From Candidatus Planktophila limnetica (GTDB lineage Bacteria > Actinomycetota > Actinomycetes > Nanopelagicales > Nanopelagicaceae), in assembly GCF_002288365.1 (NCBI RefSeq), contig NZ_CP016782.1, positions 558,001 to 622,000 on the forward strand: a stretch of 64,000 bases of DNA, read 5' to 3'. A program made the position numbers and the translations under genes. This document shows, in pieces, positions 52,284 through 62,611 of the stretch. How positions within the stretch are numbered: position 1 is the stretch's first letter; every line of letters starts with the position of its first letter. Below the pieces are notes generated by a model, which did not search any database, had not been told where the DNA came from, and saw only the letters and a program-made list of their open reading frames with translations.

Positions 52284-53230
52284 AACATTTGTTATCAATT
52301 AATGATCTCAGCGAATCTGAGGCAATTGCCATACTCGATACAGCAGCCGAACTTGCTCGCGTATCGGATGCTCCCATGAAGAAATTACCAACTCTTCGCG
52401 GTAGAACTATCGTTAATTTATTTGCAGAAGATTCCACTCGCACCCGAATTTCATTTGAAGCAGCAGCCAAGCGCTTATCTGCAGATGTTATTAACTTCAG
52501 TGCTAAAGGATCTAGCGTCAGCAAAGGCGAATCGTTGAAAGATACAGCCCAAACGCTGCAGGCTATGGGGGCTGATGCAGTCATTATTCGCCACCAAGCA
52601 TCAGGTGCTGCTCACAGATTAGCAACATCGAAGTGGATGTCAGGAACCGTAATTAATGCTGGAGATGGTACTCACGAGCATCCAAGTCAGGCACTACTAG
52701 ATGCCTATACATTGCGTAAACACCTCATGCAAGGAGCAAAGAATTTACAGGGGTTACATGTTGCAATAGTCGGTGACATATTGCATTCACGGGTAGCGAG
52801 ATCTAATGTTTTGTTGCTATCCAAACTTGGTGCAACTGTAAGTGTTGCAGCTCCACCAACTCTGCTACCAGTTGGAATTGAAAGCTGGAATGCGCATGTG
52901 TCTTATGATTTTGATGAATTGATTCCGAATGTGGACGCCATCATGATGCTTCGAGTTCAAAATGAGCGAATGAATGAACTTTACTTCCCAAATGCTCGTG
53001 AGTATTCAAGATACTTTGGATTGAACTCTGACAGAGTAAAGCGAATGAAGAAAGACTCCATCATCATGCATCCAGGTCCAATGAATCGTGGATTAGAAAT
53101 TACTGCAGATGTCGCAGATAGTGCGCGATCAGTGATTATCGAACAAGTGAGTAATGGAGTAAGTGTTCGGATGGCGATCCTTTATACGCTCTTAACTGGA
53201 GAAGGAATCGAATCAGGAGCACTCGCATGA
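52280..53230 (+). CDS. pyrB: Aspartate carbamoyltransferase catalytic subunit
   Basis: Makes N-carbamoyl-aspartate; 316 residues. The carbamoyl-phosphate site is seen in [13 protein letters not shown] near residue 49, then K-G-E-S-L-K-D near residue 75 and [12 protein letters not shown] near residue 131, with H-P-G-P-M-N-R-G near residue 263. No regulatory chain gene (pyrI) is present, as expected. Confidence 0.97.
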   Translation: MKHLLSINDLSESEAIAILDTAAELARVSDAPMKKLPTLRGRTIVNLFAEDSTRTRISFEAAAKRLSADVINFSAKGSSVSKGESLKDTAQTLQAMGADAVIIRHQASGAAHRLATSKWMSGTVINAGDGTHEHPSQALLDAYTLRKHLMQGAKNLQGLHVAIVGDILHSRVARSNVLLLSKLGATVSVAAPPTLLPVGIESWNAHVSYDFDELIPNVDAIMMLRVQNERMNELYFPNAREYSRYFGLNSDRVKRMKKDSIIMHPGPMNRGLEITADVADSARSVIIEQVSNGVSVRMAILYTLLTGEGIESGALA

Positions 53231-54528
53231 GTAAGAACTATTTCATAAAAGGAGCAACTTTAAGTGATGGCTCCAAAAAAGATTTATATATCTCGGATGC
53301 AAAGATTGCAGGATTTGCCAACCCAGCCGATAGCAAGGCGATTGTTGTTGATGCAACCGACAGAATTATTCTTCCCGGGCTAGTTGACCTGCATACTCAT
53401 GTGCGTGAACCTGGTAAAGAAGATTCAGAGACAGTTCTTTCCGCTTCTCGTGCCGCGGCTAAAGGTGGATTTACTGCTCTGTCTGCAATGCCAAACACAT
53501 CACCCGTTGCAGATACAGCAGGGGTAGTTGAACAGGTGCTTCGCTTAGGAATTGAAGCAGGGCTATGTGATGTATTTCCCATAGGCGCGGTGACTAAAAA
53601 TTTAGATGGTCAAGAACTCTCAGAGATCGGCGCCATGGCCGACAGCGCAGCGAAAGTGCGCATCTTTAGTGATGATGGGCACTGCGTTTCTAATCCTCAA
53701 GTAATGCGAAGAGCTCTTGAGTATGTAAAGAAGTTCAATGGAGTAATTGCTCAACATGCACAGGATCCAGATTTAACCATTGATGCCCAGATGAATGAGG
53801 GAATAGTTTCATCGGTTCTGGGTTTAAAAGGATGGCCAGCAGTTGCCGAGGAAGCAATTATTGCTCGTGATGTGTTACTCGCAGATCACGTGCAGTCTCG
53901 ATTACACATTTGTCACGTGAGCACAGCAGGTGGTGTTGAAATCATTCGTTGGGCTAAAGCTCGCGGAATAAATGTCACAGCAGAAGTAACTCCTCACCAT
54001 CTTTTACTTACTGATGACATGGCAACTTCTTATGACCCCGTTTTTAAGGTAAATCCACCGCTGCGTACAGAAAAAGATGTCCATGCGTTGAGAGAAGCTT
54101 TAGCAGAGGGTGTCATTGATATTGTTGCAACTGATCACGCCCCGCATCCTGCCGAAAACAAAGAGTGTGAGTGGCAGCAAGCTGCATTCGGTATGTTGGG
54201 ACTAGAAACTGCTCTTTCAATAATTACTCTTACAATGGTTGAAACGGGATTGCTGGACTGGAATGGAGTGGCAGAACGAATTTCACGCACTCCAGCGCGA
54301 ATCGGGGGATATACCGATCAAGGCACAGATTTTCTACTTGGTCAGATGGCAAATCTCACTGTGATTGACCCTCGGACTAGTTGGAGAGTCGACCGGGACT
54401 TAGTAGCCTCACGTAGTCGAAACACTCCTTTTCACGGAATGGAACTGCCTGGCGTGATTACTGAAACTTTCTATAAAGGAGTCCCAACTCTGTTACAGGC
54501 ACAGTTGCTCACGGAGAATAATTCATGA
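53227..54528 (+). CDS. pyrC: Dihydroorotase
   Basis: A 433-residue metal amidohydrolase of the class I type. Metal ligands are in [10 protein letters not shown] near residue 56, H-A-Q-D near residue 178, H-V-S-T-A-G near residue 231, and A-T-D-H-A-P-H near residue 304. It overlaps pyrB and carA by 4 nt each. In streptomycetes a small membrane protein lies between pyrC and carA; here there is none. Confidence 0.96.
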   Translation: MSKNYFIKGATLSDGSKKDLYISDAKIAGFANPADSKAIVVDATDRIILPGLVDLHTHVREPGKEDSETVLSASRAAAKGGFTALSAMPNTSPVADTAGVVEQVLRLGIEAGLCDVFPIGAVTKNLDGQELSEIGAMADSAAKVRIFSDDGHCVSNPQVMRRALEYVKKFNGVIAQHAQDPDLTIDAQMNEGIVSSVLGLKGWPAVAEEAIIARDVLLADHVQSRLHICHVSTAGGVEIIRWAKARGINVTAEVTPHHLLLTDDMATSYDPVFKVNPPLRTEKDVHALREALAEGVIDIVATDHAPHPAENKECEWQQAAFGMLGLETALSIITLTMVETGLLDWNGVAERISRTPARIGGYTDQGTDFLLGQMANLTVIDPRTSWRVDRDLVASRSRNTPFHGMELPGVITETFYKGVPTLLQAQLLTENNS

Positions 54529-55652
54529 GTAAAGCTTTCCTGGTTCTAGATGATGGTCGCATCTTTGAAGGGTCATCTTGGGCATGTGAAGGTATTACAT
54601 TTGGTGAAGCTGTTTTCCAAACTGGTATGACCGGTTATCAAGAAACACTGACAGATCCTTCGTATCACAAGCAAGTTGTAGTTATGACTGCCCCACATAT
54701 TGGTAACACGGGTATGAACACAGAAGATAATGAATCAAAGAAAATATGGGTAGCAGGTTTTGTCGTGCGAAGTCCATCTCCGGTTACTAGTAATTGGAGA
54801 AGTGAGAATTCTTTGGAAGATGAGTTGATTTCACAGAAGATTGTCGGTATTTCAGGGGTTGATACTCGAGCATTAACGCGGCACTTACGTGATCGAGGTG
54901 CAATGCGAGTAGGGATTTTCTCCGGTCAGAACCTCTCTCGTGAAGAAATGGTCATAGAAGTGCGCAAGCAGCCACTGATGTCTGGGTCATATCTGAGCGA
55001 AGATGTTTCAACTAAGCAAACTTATGTTGTCCCGGCTATTGGGGAAAGGAAGTTTAAAGTTGCTGCAATCGATTTGGGAATCAAAGGGGCAACACCGCGA
55101 GCACTAGCTGCGCGTGGGGTAGAAACTCATGTGATGCCATATAACGCAACCTTTGCTGAAATTTCATCGATAAAGCCAGATGGTGTTTTCCTATCCAATG
55201 GTCCGGGAGATCCGGCAACAATGACATCAGTTATTGATTTAGTGCGCGAGCTGTTGTTAGCTGAGATACCTATTTTTGGAATTTGTTTCGGTCATCAGAT
55301 CCTTGGTCGAGCGTTAGGTTTTGAAACGTATAAACTTCAATTCGGCCATCGTGGAATAAATCAACCTGTCATTGATAAGAACACAAATAAAGTTGAAATC
55401 ACTGCACACAATCATGGTTTTGCTTTGAAGGCTCCAACTGAAGGCGTCTTCTCAACAGTGTTTGGTACAGGCGAAGTTACACACGTATCTCTTAATGACG
55501 GAGTAGTAGAGGGCTTACAGCTGTTAGAACGTGGAGCATTTAGCGTTCAGTATCATCCTGAGGCCGCTGCCGGACCTCACGATGCTGATTATCTCTTTGA
55601 TCGGTTTATTGAGTTAATGCAAAAATATCCAGTGGCTGCGAGAGTCCTTTAA
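54525..55652 (+). CDS. carA: Carbamoyl-phosphate synthase small subunit
   Basis: Glutaminase subunit, 375 residues. It has an N-terminal domain with [11 protein letters not shown]. The class I glutaminase domain has the nucleophile Cys in F-G-I-C-F-G-H-Q-I near residue 252 and the His-Glu pair in [12 protein letters not shown] near residue 342. It feeds ammonia to CarB, whose gene starts at the last base of the stop codon. Confidence 0.97.
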   Translation: MSKAFLVLDDGRIFEGSSWACEGITFGEAVFQTGMTGYQETLTDPSYHKQVVVMTAPHIGNTGMNTEDNESKKIWVAGFVVRSPSPVTSNWRSENSLEDELISQKIVGISGVDTRALTRHLRDRGAMRVGIFSGQNLSREEMVIEVRKQPLMSGSYLSEDVSTKQTYVVPAIGERKFKVAAIDLGIKGATPRALAARGVETHVMPYNATFAEISSIKPDGVFLSNGPGDPATMTSVIDLVRELLLAEIPIFGICFGHQILGRALGFETYKLQFGHRGINQPVIDKNTNKVEITAHNHGFALKAPTEGVFSTVFGTGEVTHVSLNDGVVEGLQLLERGAFSVQYHPEAAAGPHDADYLFDRFIELMQKYPVAARVL

Positions 55653-58600
55653 TGCCAGTTGATAAAGCAATCAAGAGTGTGTTGGTTATTGGTAGTGGAC
55701 CAATTGTCATCGGTCAGGCATGTGAATTCGATTATTCTGGTACACAAGCCTGCAGAGTTTTACGTGCAGAAGGCATTCGAGTAATTCTAGTTAATTCAAA
55801 TCCTGCAACAATCATGACTGATCCCGAATTTGCTGATGCCACCTATATCGAACCGATTACACCGGAGTTCATTGAACGAATTATTATCAAGGAAAAACCA
55901 GATGCGGTGCTGGCCACACTCGGCGGTCAGACTGCTCTCAACGCTGCCATTGGTTTATATGAATTAGGAACGCTTGCAAAATATGGAGTGCGATTAATTG
56001 GCGCCGATGTTGATGCAATCAAACGTGGTGAAAACAGAGAGTTATTCAGGGCAATTGTAGAAAAGATCGGTGGATCCAGCGCCAAATCAATAATTTGTCA
56101 CACCATGGAGGATGCTCTAAAAGCTGTTAAATCTCTTAACTATCCGGTGGTTGTTAGACCCTCTTTCACAATGGGCGGTTTGGGATCAGGAATCGCATTT
56201 TCAGAAGATGAACTCAAACAAATAGCGGGAGCGGGGTTGCGCCATAGCCCAACTTCTGAAGTTTTGCTTGAAGAATCAATTTTAGGCTGGAAAGAATATG
56301 AACTAGAAGTGATGCGGGATAAGACCGATAACGTTGTGATCGTTTGCAGTATTGAAAACCTAGATCCAATGGGAGTACATACAGGTGATTCAATAACAGT
56401 TGCTCCTGCAATGACGTTGACAGATGTTGAATATCAAAAACTACGAGACTTATCTATGGCGATTATTCGTGAAGTAGGTGTTGATACCGGTGGTTGCAAT
56501 ATTCAATTTGCCGTCAATCCATCAGATGGTCGAATCATCGTAATTGAAATGAATCCACGCGTTTCTAGATCAAGTGCATTGGCATCTAAAGCGACTGGGT
56601 TTCCCATAGCAAAAATCGCAACCAAATTAGCCATCGGTTACACCCTTGATGAGATTCGTAATGACATCACGCAGGTAACCCCTGCATCATTTGAACCGAC
56701 TTTGGATTATGTTGTTGTTAAAGCTCCACGTTTTGCTTTTGAAAAATTTGCAGATGCTGATCCGCGACTAACTACGACGATGAAAAGTGTCGGTGAAGCA
56801 ATGGCTATTGGAAGAAGTTTTCCAGAGGCATTGATGAAAGCGCTACGTTCCCTCGAGCGCAAAGAAGCAGTTTTCACTTTTCCAGCTGATAAAAGCTCAA
56901 TTAACGTCAATGATTTGGTATCGAAGATGTCGATTCCAACTGAATATCGTTTACAACAGATGCAATTAGCAATGTGGGCTGGGGCAAGTATTGATCAGGT
57001 TCATGCCTCAACCAAGATTGATCCCTGGTATTTGCAGCAAATAGAAATGATAAATCAAAGAGCAGAATCAATCTCTCAACCTGGTGAATTAAACGCCGAA
57101 GTGATTCGAAGTGCTAAGAATTTAGGATTTTCAGATTCGCAGATAGCCGAACTTAGATCAATAACTGAAGAAGATGTTAGGCGCGCCAGAATTCATCTAG
57201 GAATACACCCTGTTTATAAAACAGTTGATACTTGCGCCGCAGAATTTGAAGCATTTACTCCTTACCATTATTCAAGTTACGAGGAAGAAACAGAAGTAAA
57301 ACCTCGCACCAAACCTGCCGTTATTATTTTGGGCAGTGGGCCAAATCGCATTGGGCAGGGTATTGAGTTCGATTATTCTTGCGTTCACGCCAGTTTCATC
57401 CTGCAAGCAAGTGATTACGAAACAATCATGATCAATTGCAATCCTGAAACAGTTTCCACCGACTATGACACCAGTGATCGCTTGTACTTCGAACCTTTAA
57501 CTTTGGAAGATGTCCTTGAAGTGATTCACGCCGAAACCCTGGCAGGACCAGTTCTTGGAGTTATTACCCAACTCGGTGGTCAAACACCATTAGGTCTAGC
57601 TGCCGGGTTGAAAGAAGCAGGAGTAACAATTCTTGGTACCAGTCCAGAGGCAATTAATTTGGCTGAAGAACGTGGCGCTTTTGGTGAGATTTTAAAGAGT
57701 GAGAACTTGCGTGCACCTGAATATGGAATGGCTGCATCGGAACAAGAAGCTTTAACTATCGCGCAGCGAATTGGGTATCCAGTTTTAGTTAGACCATCAT
57801 TCGTACTCGGCGGGCGAGGCATGGAGATTGTTTACGACAATGAGTCTCTTGCAGGCTTTATTTCCCGCGCAACTGATATCACACCTGATCATCCTGTCCT
57901 TGTAGATCGTTTTCTAGATAGTGCTATTGAAATCGATGTGGACGCTCTCTTTGATGGTCAGGAACTCTTCTTAGGTGGAGTAATGGAACACATAGAAGAG
58001 GCTGGAATTCATTCGGGCGATAGCGCTTGTGTTCTGCCATCCATGTCACTTGATGCCAAGGCGATAGCCACGATAAAAGAGGCAACAACAAAGATTGCGC
58101 GAGCTGTCGGTGTTATTGGTCTGATTAACATTCAATTTGCAATGAGTGATTCACAGCTATTTGTTTTAGAAGCCAACCCTCGTGCATCTCGAACAGTTCC
58201 ATTTGTAAGTAAAGCAACAGGTATTGCTTTAGCAAAAGCTGCGGCTCGATTAGCTGTTGGCTCCACGATTTCACAATTACGCGAAGAAGGCTTATTGCCA
58301 AGCACGGGTGATGGAGTCGCTAAGGGCATCTCTGTAAAAGAAGCTGTTCTTCCCTGGAATCGTTTCCGTAGAACTGATGGCAGGGGAGTTGACGCAGTTC
58401 TTGGACCGGAGATGCGTTCGACAGGTGAAGTCATGGGCATTTCAAATTCTTTTGGACAGAGTTATGCAAAGTCGCAGATAAGTGCCTTCGGTGCGCTTCC
58501 TAAAAATGGCACAGTATTTGTGAGTTTGGCTGATAAGGATAAGCAACAAGGGATTCAAGCCGCGCATGATTTGTCTCGCATCGGTTTTAACATTCTTGCA

Positions 58601-58915
58601 ACGGGTGGAACAGCAGATGCATTGGCTGCAAAGCAAATACCTTGCACGCGAGTTCGTAAGCATTCAGAAGGCACTGGACCTTTAGGTGAGAAAACGATTG
58701 TTGAGCTAATCAATTCTGGAGAAATCGATCTCATTATCAACACTCCTGTCGGTCGGGGCACACGTCAAGATGGATGGTTAATTAGAACGGCGGCGGTTCA
58801 AAGATCTGTGCCGTGCATTACAACGACAGCGGGCTTTAAAGCAGCAGTCGAAGGTATAAAATCCCTTCAACGTGAAGAGTTATCGATTCGATCTATCCAA
58901 AGCTGGCTGGCCTAA
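55652..58915 (+). CDS. carB: Carbamoyl-phosphate synthase large subunit
   Basis: The full-length 1087-residue synthase. Its two homologous ATP-grasp halves carry repeated motifs: [17 protein letters not shown] near residue 14 and [16 protein letters not shown] near residue 557; and V-R-P-S-F-T-M-G-G near 168 with V-R-P-S-F-V-L-G-G near 712. An MGS-like allosteric domain follows about residue 940 to the end. It serves both arginine and pyrimidine synthesis. Confidence 0.98.
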   Translation: MPVDKAIKSVLVIGSGPIVIGQACEFDYSGTQACRVLRAEGIRVILVNSNPATIMTDPEFADATYIEPITPEFIERIIIKEKPDAVLATLGGQTALNAAIGLYELGTLAKYGVRLIGADVDAIKRGENRELFRAIVEKIGGSSAKSIICHTMEDALKAVKSLNYPVVVRPSFTMGGLGSGIAFSEDELKQIAGAGLRHSPTSEVLLEESILGWKEYELEVMRDKTDNVVIVCSIENLDPMGVHTGDSITVAPAMTLTDVEYQKLRDLSMAIIREVGVDTGGCNIQFAVNPSDGRIIVIEMNPRVSRSSALASKATGFPIAKIATKLAIGYTLDEIRNDITQVTPASFEPTLDYVVVKAPRFAFEKFADADPRLTTTMKSVGEAMAIGRSFPEALMKALRSLERKEAVFTFPADKSSINVNDLVSKMSIPTEYRLQQMQLAMWAGASIDQVHASTKIDPWYLQQIEMINQRAESISQPGELNAEVIRSAKNLGFSDSQIAELRSITEEDVRRARIHLGIHPVYKTVDTCAAEFEAFTPYHYSSYEEETEVKPRTKPAVIILGSGPNRIGQGIEFDYSCVHASFILQASDYETIMINCNPETVSTDYDTSDRLYFEPLTLEDVLEVIHAETLAGPVLGVITQLGGQTPLGLAAGLKEAGVTILGTSPEAINLAEERGAFGEILKSENLRAPEYGMAASEQEALTIAQRIGYPVLVRPSFVLGGRGMEIVYDNESLAGFISRATDITPDHPVLVDRFLDSAIEIDVDALFDGQELFLGGVMEHIEEAGIHSGDSACVLPSMSLDAKAIATIKEATTKIARAVGVIGLINIQFAMSDSQLFVLEANPRASRTVPFVSKATGIALAKAAARLAVGSTISQLREEGLLPSTGDGVAKGISVKEAVLPWNRFRRTDGRGVDAVLGPEMRSTGEVMGISNSFGQSYAKSQISAFGALPKNGTVFVSLADKDKQQGIQAAHDLSRIGFNILATGGTADALAAKQIPCTRVRKHSEGTGPLGEKTIVELINSGEIDLIINTPVGRGTRQDGWLIRTAAVQRSVPCITTTAGFKAAVEGIKSLQREELSIRSIQSWLA

Positions 58916-58917
58916 AT

Positions 58918-59766
58918 ATGTCATCAATTAATAGATTTTCCAGCAGAATGATTGCAACTGTTGTATCAAATAAACGTGTTGGGCAATATCACCAGATACT
59001 TCTAAATGTGGGCGAGATGGTGAATACATGTAAACCAGGAAATTTCGTAGCGATACGTGTTGGCGGAGATAACGCAAAGATGATTTTGCGTCGCGCTTTT
59101 GCAATTTCACGAGTGTCACTCACTGGTCCCTATGGTGGTTCAATGGAACTAATCGTTGCTCCGTTCGGCCAGGGGAGTAAGTGGTTATGTGCTCAGGCTG
59201 AAGGTTCAGAAATTGATCTCATCGCTCCACTTGGTACAGCATTTGGAATTCCAACTGAACCTGTCCGAGCGCTCTTGGTAGGTGGTGGCTATGGTTCTGC
59301 GCCACTATTTGGATTAGCTGAAGTTCTAAAAAATCGTGGATGTCGAGTGGATATGTATCTTGGCGCCAGTACAGGCGGCAAAATTTACGCGCCCATGGAA
59401 GGCAAACGCTCGGTTAACGTTTTAAAAATCTACACAGAAGATGGGTCTATGGGTGAACGTGGTCGAGTAACAGAACCCATCGCTGGCTTAATTTCAGAAG
59501 GATTAGTTGACGTGATTTATTCATGTGGACCTATGCCGATGCTACGAGCTATTTCAGACATTGTGGCAGGCAGTGATGTGGTGCATCAATGTGCGGTAGA
59601 AGAATCTATGGCATGTGGTGTTGGTATATGTATGACATGTGTTTTACCTGTCACTGATGCCGATGGAAATGTTTCTATGAAGCGCTCATGTATTGATGGC
59701 CCAGTAATGAATGGCGCAAATGTTGCATGGGAACTCGTCGGAAAAATACCTGAGGCGCACCTATGA
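58918..59766 (+). CDS. pyrK: Dihydroorotate dehydrogenase electron transfer subunit PyrK
   Basis: Iron-sulfur flavoprotein of 282 residues that passes electrons from PyrD to NAD. The FAD motif R-R-A-F-A-I-S is near residue 60, and the NAD-domain G-G-G-Y-G-S-A-P-L near residue 123. The [2Fe-2S] ligands lie in C-A-V-E-E-S-M-A-C-G-V-G-I-C-M-T-C, with a further Cys in R-S-C-I-D-G-P. Its presence next to pyrD points to a class 1B, NAD-linked enzyme instead of a quinone-linked one. Confidence 0.94.
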   Translation: MSSINRFSSRMIATVVSNKRVGQYHQILLNVGEMVNTCKPGNFVAIRVGGDNAKMILRRAFAISRVSLTGPYGGSMELIVAPFGQGSKWLCAQAEGSEIDLIAPLGTAFGIPTEPVRALLVGGGYGSAPLFGLAEVLKNRGCRVDMYLGASTGGKIYAPMEGKRSVNVLKIYTEDGSMGERGRVTEPIAGLISEGLVDVIYSCGPMPMLRAISDIVAGSDVVHQCAVEESMACGVGICMTCVLPVTDADGNVSMKRSCIDGPVMNGANVAWELVGKIPEAHL

Positions 59767-60710
59767 TTGACTTATCAACGACATTTTCTAATGCATGGTT
59801 TCCTTCACCACTTTTTACAGCCAGCGGTTGCGCTAGCTCGGGTAAAGAATTAGCTCAGTTTATTGACCTGCGTGAAATAGGCGCTGTAGTTACAAAATCT
59901 GTGATGAGCAAAGCCCGTCATGGCAGACCAACACCACGGATGGCAGAGACACCGAGTGGAATGGTTAACTCCATCGGACTTCAAGGTCCCGGTATAGATG
60001 CATTCTTAGCAGAAGATTTACCTTGGTTAGTAAGTCAAAAAGCTCGAGTTATCGTTTCGATTGCAGGTGAAACAATTGAAGAGTATGCAACGCTTGCACG
60101 CAAAGTCAGATCAGCTCCTGGTATTAGCGCTTTAGAAGTAAATATCTCATGTCCAAATGTCGAAAATCGTGGCTTAGTTTTCGCATGCGATCCAGAAGCA
60201 TCTCGAAGAGTCATTGATGGCGTGCGTAAAACTTTGGGTGGGGAATTACCGATAATCGCAAAGTTATCTCCGGATGTGACTGATTTAGTGAGTATCGCAA
60301 AAGGCGTAGTAGATGCAGGCGCCGACGGGTTAGCACTTATAAATACAGTTTTATCAATGGTTATTAATTTGGACACGATGCGTCCGCACCTGGGTGGTAA
60401 AACTGGTGGCTTATCTGGTCCTGCCATTAGACCGATTGCGGTGCGCGCTATTTATCAAGTTCATGAAGCGATGCCAAACGTTCCAATTTTGGGAATGGGC
60501 GGTGTTTCAACCGGACGAGATGCACTTGAGTTGATTTTGGCTGGTGCAAAAGGAGTTTCTGTGGGTACTGCATCATTTGCAGATCCTGCGGCAATTATCA
60601 CTATTCAAAATGAACTAAAAGAATTGCTCGCAGCACGTGGATTTACATCAGTTGCGCAAGCTGTTGGTTTTGCTCATCGTCCATTAGAAGAGCCTGGAAG
60701 TAATGCATGA
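59763..60710 (+). CDS. pyrD: Dihydroorotate dehydrogenase, class 1B catalytic subunit
   Basis: A 315-residue FMN enzyme oxidising dihydroorotate to orotate. The catalytic Cys, typical of class 1, is in L-E-V-N-I-S-C-P-N-V near residue 128. N-S-I-G-L-Q-G-P-G near residue 68 and the C-terminal G-M-G-G-V-S-T-G-R-D-A flavin site are seen. No membrane anchor, so it is the soluble class. Overlaps pyrK and pyrF by 4 nt. Confidence 0.95.
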   Translation: MIDLSTTFSNAWFPSPLFTASGCASSGKELAQFIDLREIGAVVTKSVMSKARHGRPTPRMAETPSGMVNSIGLQGPGIDAFLAEDLPWLVSQKARVIVSIAGETIEEYATLARKVRSAPGISALEVNISCPNVENRGLVFACDPEASRRVIDGVRKTLGGELPIIAKLSPDVTDLVSIAKGVVDAGADGLALINTVLSMVINLDTMRPHLGGKTGGLSGPAIRPIAVRAIYQVHEAMPNVPILGMGGVSTGRDALELILAGAKGVSVGTASFADPAAIITIQNELKELLAARGFTSVAQAVGFAHRPLEEPGSNA

Positions 60711-61417
60711 GCACAAAAGCGCCGATAATTCTTGCAGTTGATACATCAGATCTTGAACTAGCAAAGGCATGGATCGCACATACTTCAGAATTCGTGCAAG
60801 TTTTTAAATTGGGTCTTGAATTTTTTCTCAACTTTGGACCACAAGGGATACGCGCAATAACGGAGAATACGGATGCGAAGATATTTCTAGATTTGAAACT
60901 TCACGATATTCCCAACACAGTGGCTCACGCAGCCGCAAGTGCAGCGTTGTTGAAACCATTTTTCTTAACTGTTCACGCAAGCGGTGGAGGCGAAATGATC
61001 AAGGCTGCAGTTAAAGCGGCGCCTGCTGTGAAGATAACTGCTGTCACTATTTTGACATCGTTATCTGAAGACGATGTCAGAAACGTTGGATTTACAAAAG
61101 ATGCATTGAATTCGGCGACCAATCTTGCCCAATTAGCAACTTCGGCCGGGGCGGCAGCCATTGTTTGCTCACCTTTAGAGACAGCAAGTATCCGTAATGC
61201 CGTTGGCAGTGAAACGCTAATTATTACTCCAGGTGTACGCCCTTTATCAATGGTGGGAAAAGATGATCAAACTCGCACAATGACACCAGCGCAAGCAATT
61301 ACTGCAGGTGCTAATTTCGTAGTTATAGGTCGCCCGATAACAAGCGCCTGGGAACCATCAGGTGTTGAAATCGGTAAGCGAGCCCGCGAAATTTCTGCTG
61401 AAATTCTTAATTCTTAA
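60707..61417 (+). CDS. pyrF: Orotidine 5'-phosphate decarboxylase
   Basis: Last step to UMP; 236 residues. The catalytic D-L-K-L-H-D-I-P-N-T-V motif is near residue 64 and the phosphate site in I-T-P-G-V-R-P and V-I-G-R-P-I-T. Length and motif match the shorter PyrF group. It closes the UMP pathway, so pyrR-B-C-carAB-K-D-F is complete in one operon. A separate promoter then drives the next gene. Confidence 0.96.
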   Translation: MSTKAPIILAVDTSDLELAKAWIAHTSEFVQVFKLGLEFFLNFGPQGIRAITENTDAKIFLDLKLHDIPNTVAHAAASAALLKPFFLTVHASGGGEMIKAAVKAAPAVKITAVTILTSLSEDDVRNVGFTKDALNSATNLAQLATSAGAAAIVCSPLETASIRNAVGSETLIITPGVRPLSMVGKDDQTRTMTPAQAITAGANFVVIGRPITSAWEPSGVEIGKRAREISAEILNS

Positions 61418-61433
61418 TTTCAACTTTTTCCAC

Positions 61434-61439
61434 TAGATT
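61434..61439 (+). promoter_or_regulatory. -10 hexamer TAGATT for the mIHF-gmk gene (leaderless spacing)
   Basis: TAGATT ends 6 nt before ATG 61446, making that ATG the likely start over the one at 61440, which abuts the hexamer. Confidence 0.55.
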
Positions 61440-61445
61440 ATGCAC

Positions 61446-62315
61446 ATGGGAGCTCCGCCACAACTAACTGCCGATCAACGTAGTGCAGCTCTGGCAAAAG
61501 CCAAAGAATCGCGCCAGATTCGCTCCGCAGCAAAGAATAGAGTCAAGTCTGGAGAGCTCTCTCTGTCTGACATTTTCATGTTAGCGGAGAAAGATTCGTT
61601 TATTGCGAAAATGCGTGTTTTTGATTTGTTGGCAGCCCTTAATGGAGTGGGAAAAATAAGAGCCACCGCCATAATGGAGCGCCTAAATATTTCACCAACG
61701 CGTCGCATTCAAGGACTAGGGAAGCACCAAATTAGCGCTTTGCGTAATGAATTTAGCCCAGCGAAGTCACGCGGCAAATTAATAGTTCTTTCAGGACCAG
61801 GTGGCGTGGGCAAAAGCACGATAGCCGCATATATTCGAGAACACGGAACTTTTTGGGTGAGTGTTTCATCAACTACGCGCCAACCACGTAAAAGTGAAAA
61901 AAATGGAGTTGAATATTTCTTTCTAACTGAAGAAGAGTTTGATCAAGAGATAGCAAAGAATCATTTTCTAGAGTGGGCGCATTTTGCGGGCGCCAGATAT
62001 GGCACTCCACGCGAACCAGTTGAACAAGGTTTGTTAGCGGGAAGAAATGTACTTTTAGAAATTGATATCGAGGGGGCTAAACAAGTAAAGACACAAGCAC
62101 CAGAAGCGATACTTGTGTTTCTAGAACCACCATCATGGGAAGAACTTGTTTCGCGCCTTGAAAGACGTGCAACTGATTCCCCACAGAGGCGAGCAGAACG
62201 CCTTCAACTCGCTCAAGAAGAGCTGGCTGCAGCCTCATTTTTCGATCATCGCCTCATAAATGATCAGGTCGAGAGCGTCGTGCAGAAACTGTTATCCTTA
62301 GCCTCTGCCCACTAG
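61446..62315 (+). CDS. gmk: Fusion of actinobacterial integration host factor (mIHF) and guanylate kinase
   Basis: A single 289-residue frame. Residues 1-103 match mIHF: L-T-A-D-Q-R-S-A-A-L near the start, L-N-G-V-G-K-I-R-A-x-x-I-M-E-R-L near 65-80, and R-R-I-Q-G-L-G-K-H-Q near 86-95, the DNA-binding H2TH-like region. Residues 109-289 are guanylate kinase, with P-loop S-G-P-G-G-V-G-K-S-T (116-125), the GMP-binding S-T-T-R-x-P-R-x-x-E segment near 147-156, and L-E-I-D-I-E-G-A. In most actinobacteria these are two neighbouring genes. There is no stop or internal start with a Shine-Dalgarno sequence at the junction. Cellular GMP-to-GDP conversion should remain. Confidence 0.92.
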   Translation: MGAPPQLTADQRSAALAKAKESRQIRSAAKNRVKSGELSLSDIFMLAEKDSFIAKMRVFDLLAALNGVGKIRATAIMERLNISPTRRIQGLGKHQISALRNEFSPAKSRGKLIVLSGPGGVGKSTIAAYIREHGTFWVSVSSTTRQPRKSEKNGVEYFFLTEEEFDQEIAKNHFLEWAHFAGARYGTPREPVEQGLLAGRNVLLEIDIEGAKQVKTQAPEAILVFLEPPSWEELVSRLERRATDSPQRRAERLQLAQEELAAASFFDHRLINDQVESVVQKLLSLASAH

Positions 62316-62352
62316 GGCTCATCCCATTAATACAGCAACGAGGAGCTAAACA

Positions 62353-62601
62353 ATGGACGGAATTACAAATCCACCTATTGATGAATTGTTAGATAAGAGC
62401 GGTTCAAAATATAGCCTCGTGCTCTATGCAGCAAAGCGTGCTCGCCAAATCAATGCTTATTACTCTCAATTAGGTGAAGGTTTGCTTGAATACGTTGGAC
62501 CACTTGTTGAAACACATGTTCACGAGAAGCCACTTTCTATTGCTTTGCGTGAAATCAATGAGGGTTTGTTAACAATCGAAAATCTCGAACCAACAGCCTA
62601 A
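62353..62601 (+). CDS. rpoZ: DNA-directed RNA polymerase subunit omega
   Basis: An 82-residue polymerase assembly subunit. It shows the conserved P-P-I-D-E-L-L-D, the [16 protein letters not shown] segment (residues 17-32), and [16 protein letters not shown] about 7 nt before ATG gives a clear Shine-Dalgarno sequence. It follows the mIHF-gmk gene and precedes coaBC by 10 nt. Confidence 0.96.
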   Translation: MDGITNPPIDELLDKSGSKYSLVLYAAKRARQINAYYSQLGEGLLEYVGPLVETHVHEKPLSIALREINEGLLTIENLEPTA

Positions 62602-62611
62602 GCTTTAAAAA

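Noticed and set aside
61730-61780. Fusion of mIHF and gmk as a sequencing error
   Set aside because: The frame is open on both sides with a short natural linker, no homopolymer run at the junction, and an upstream promoter at the right distance. A missed stop would require a specific change, so I treat the fusion as real while noting the check.
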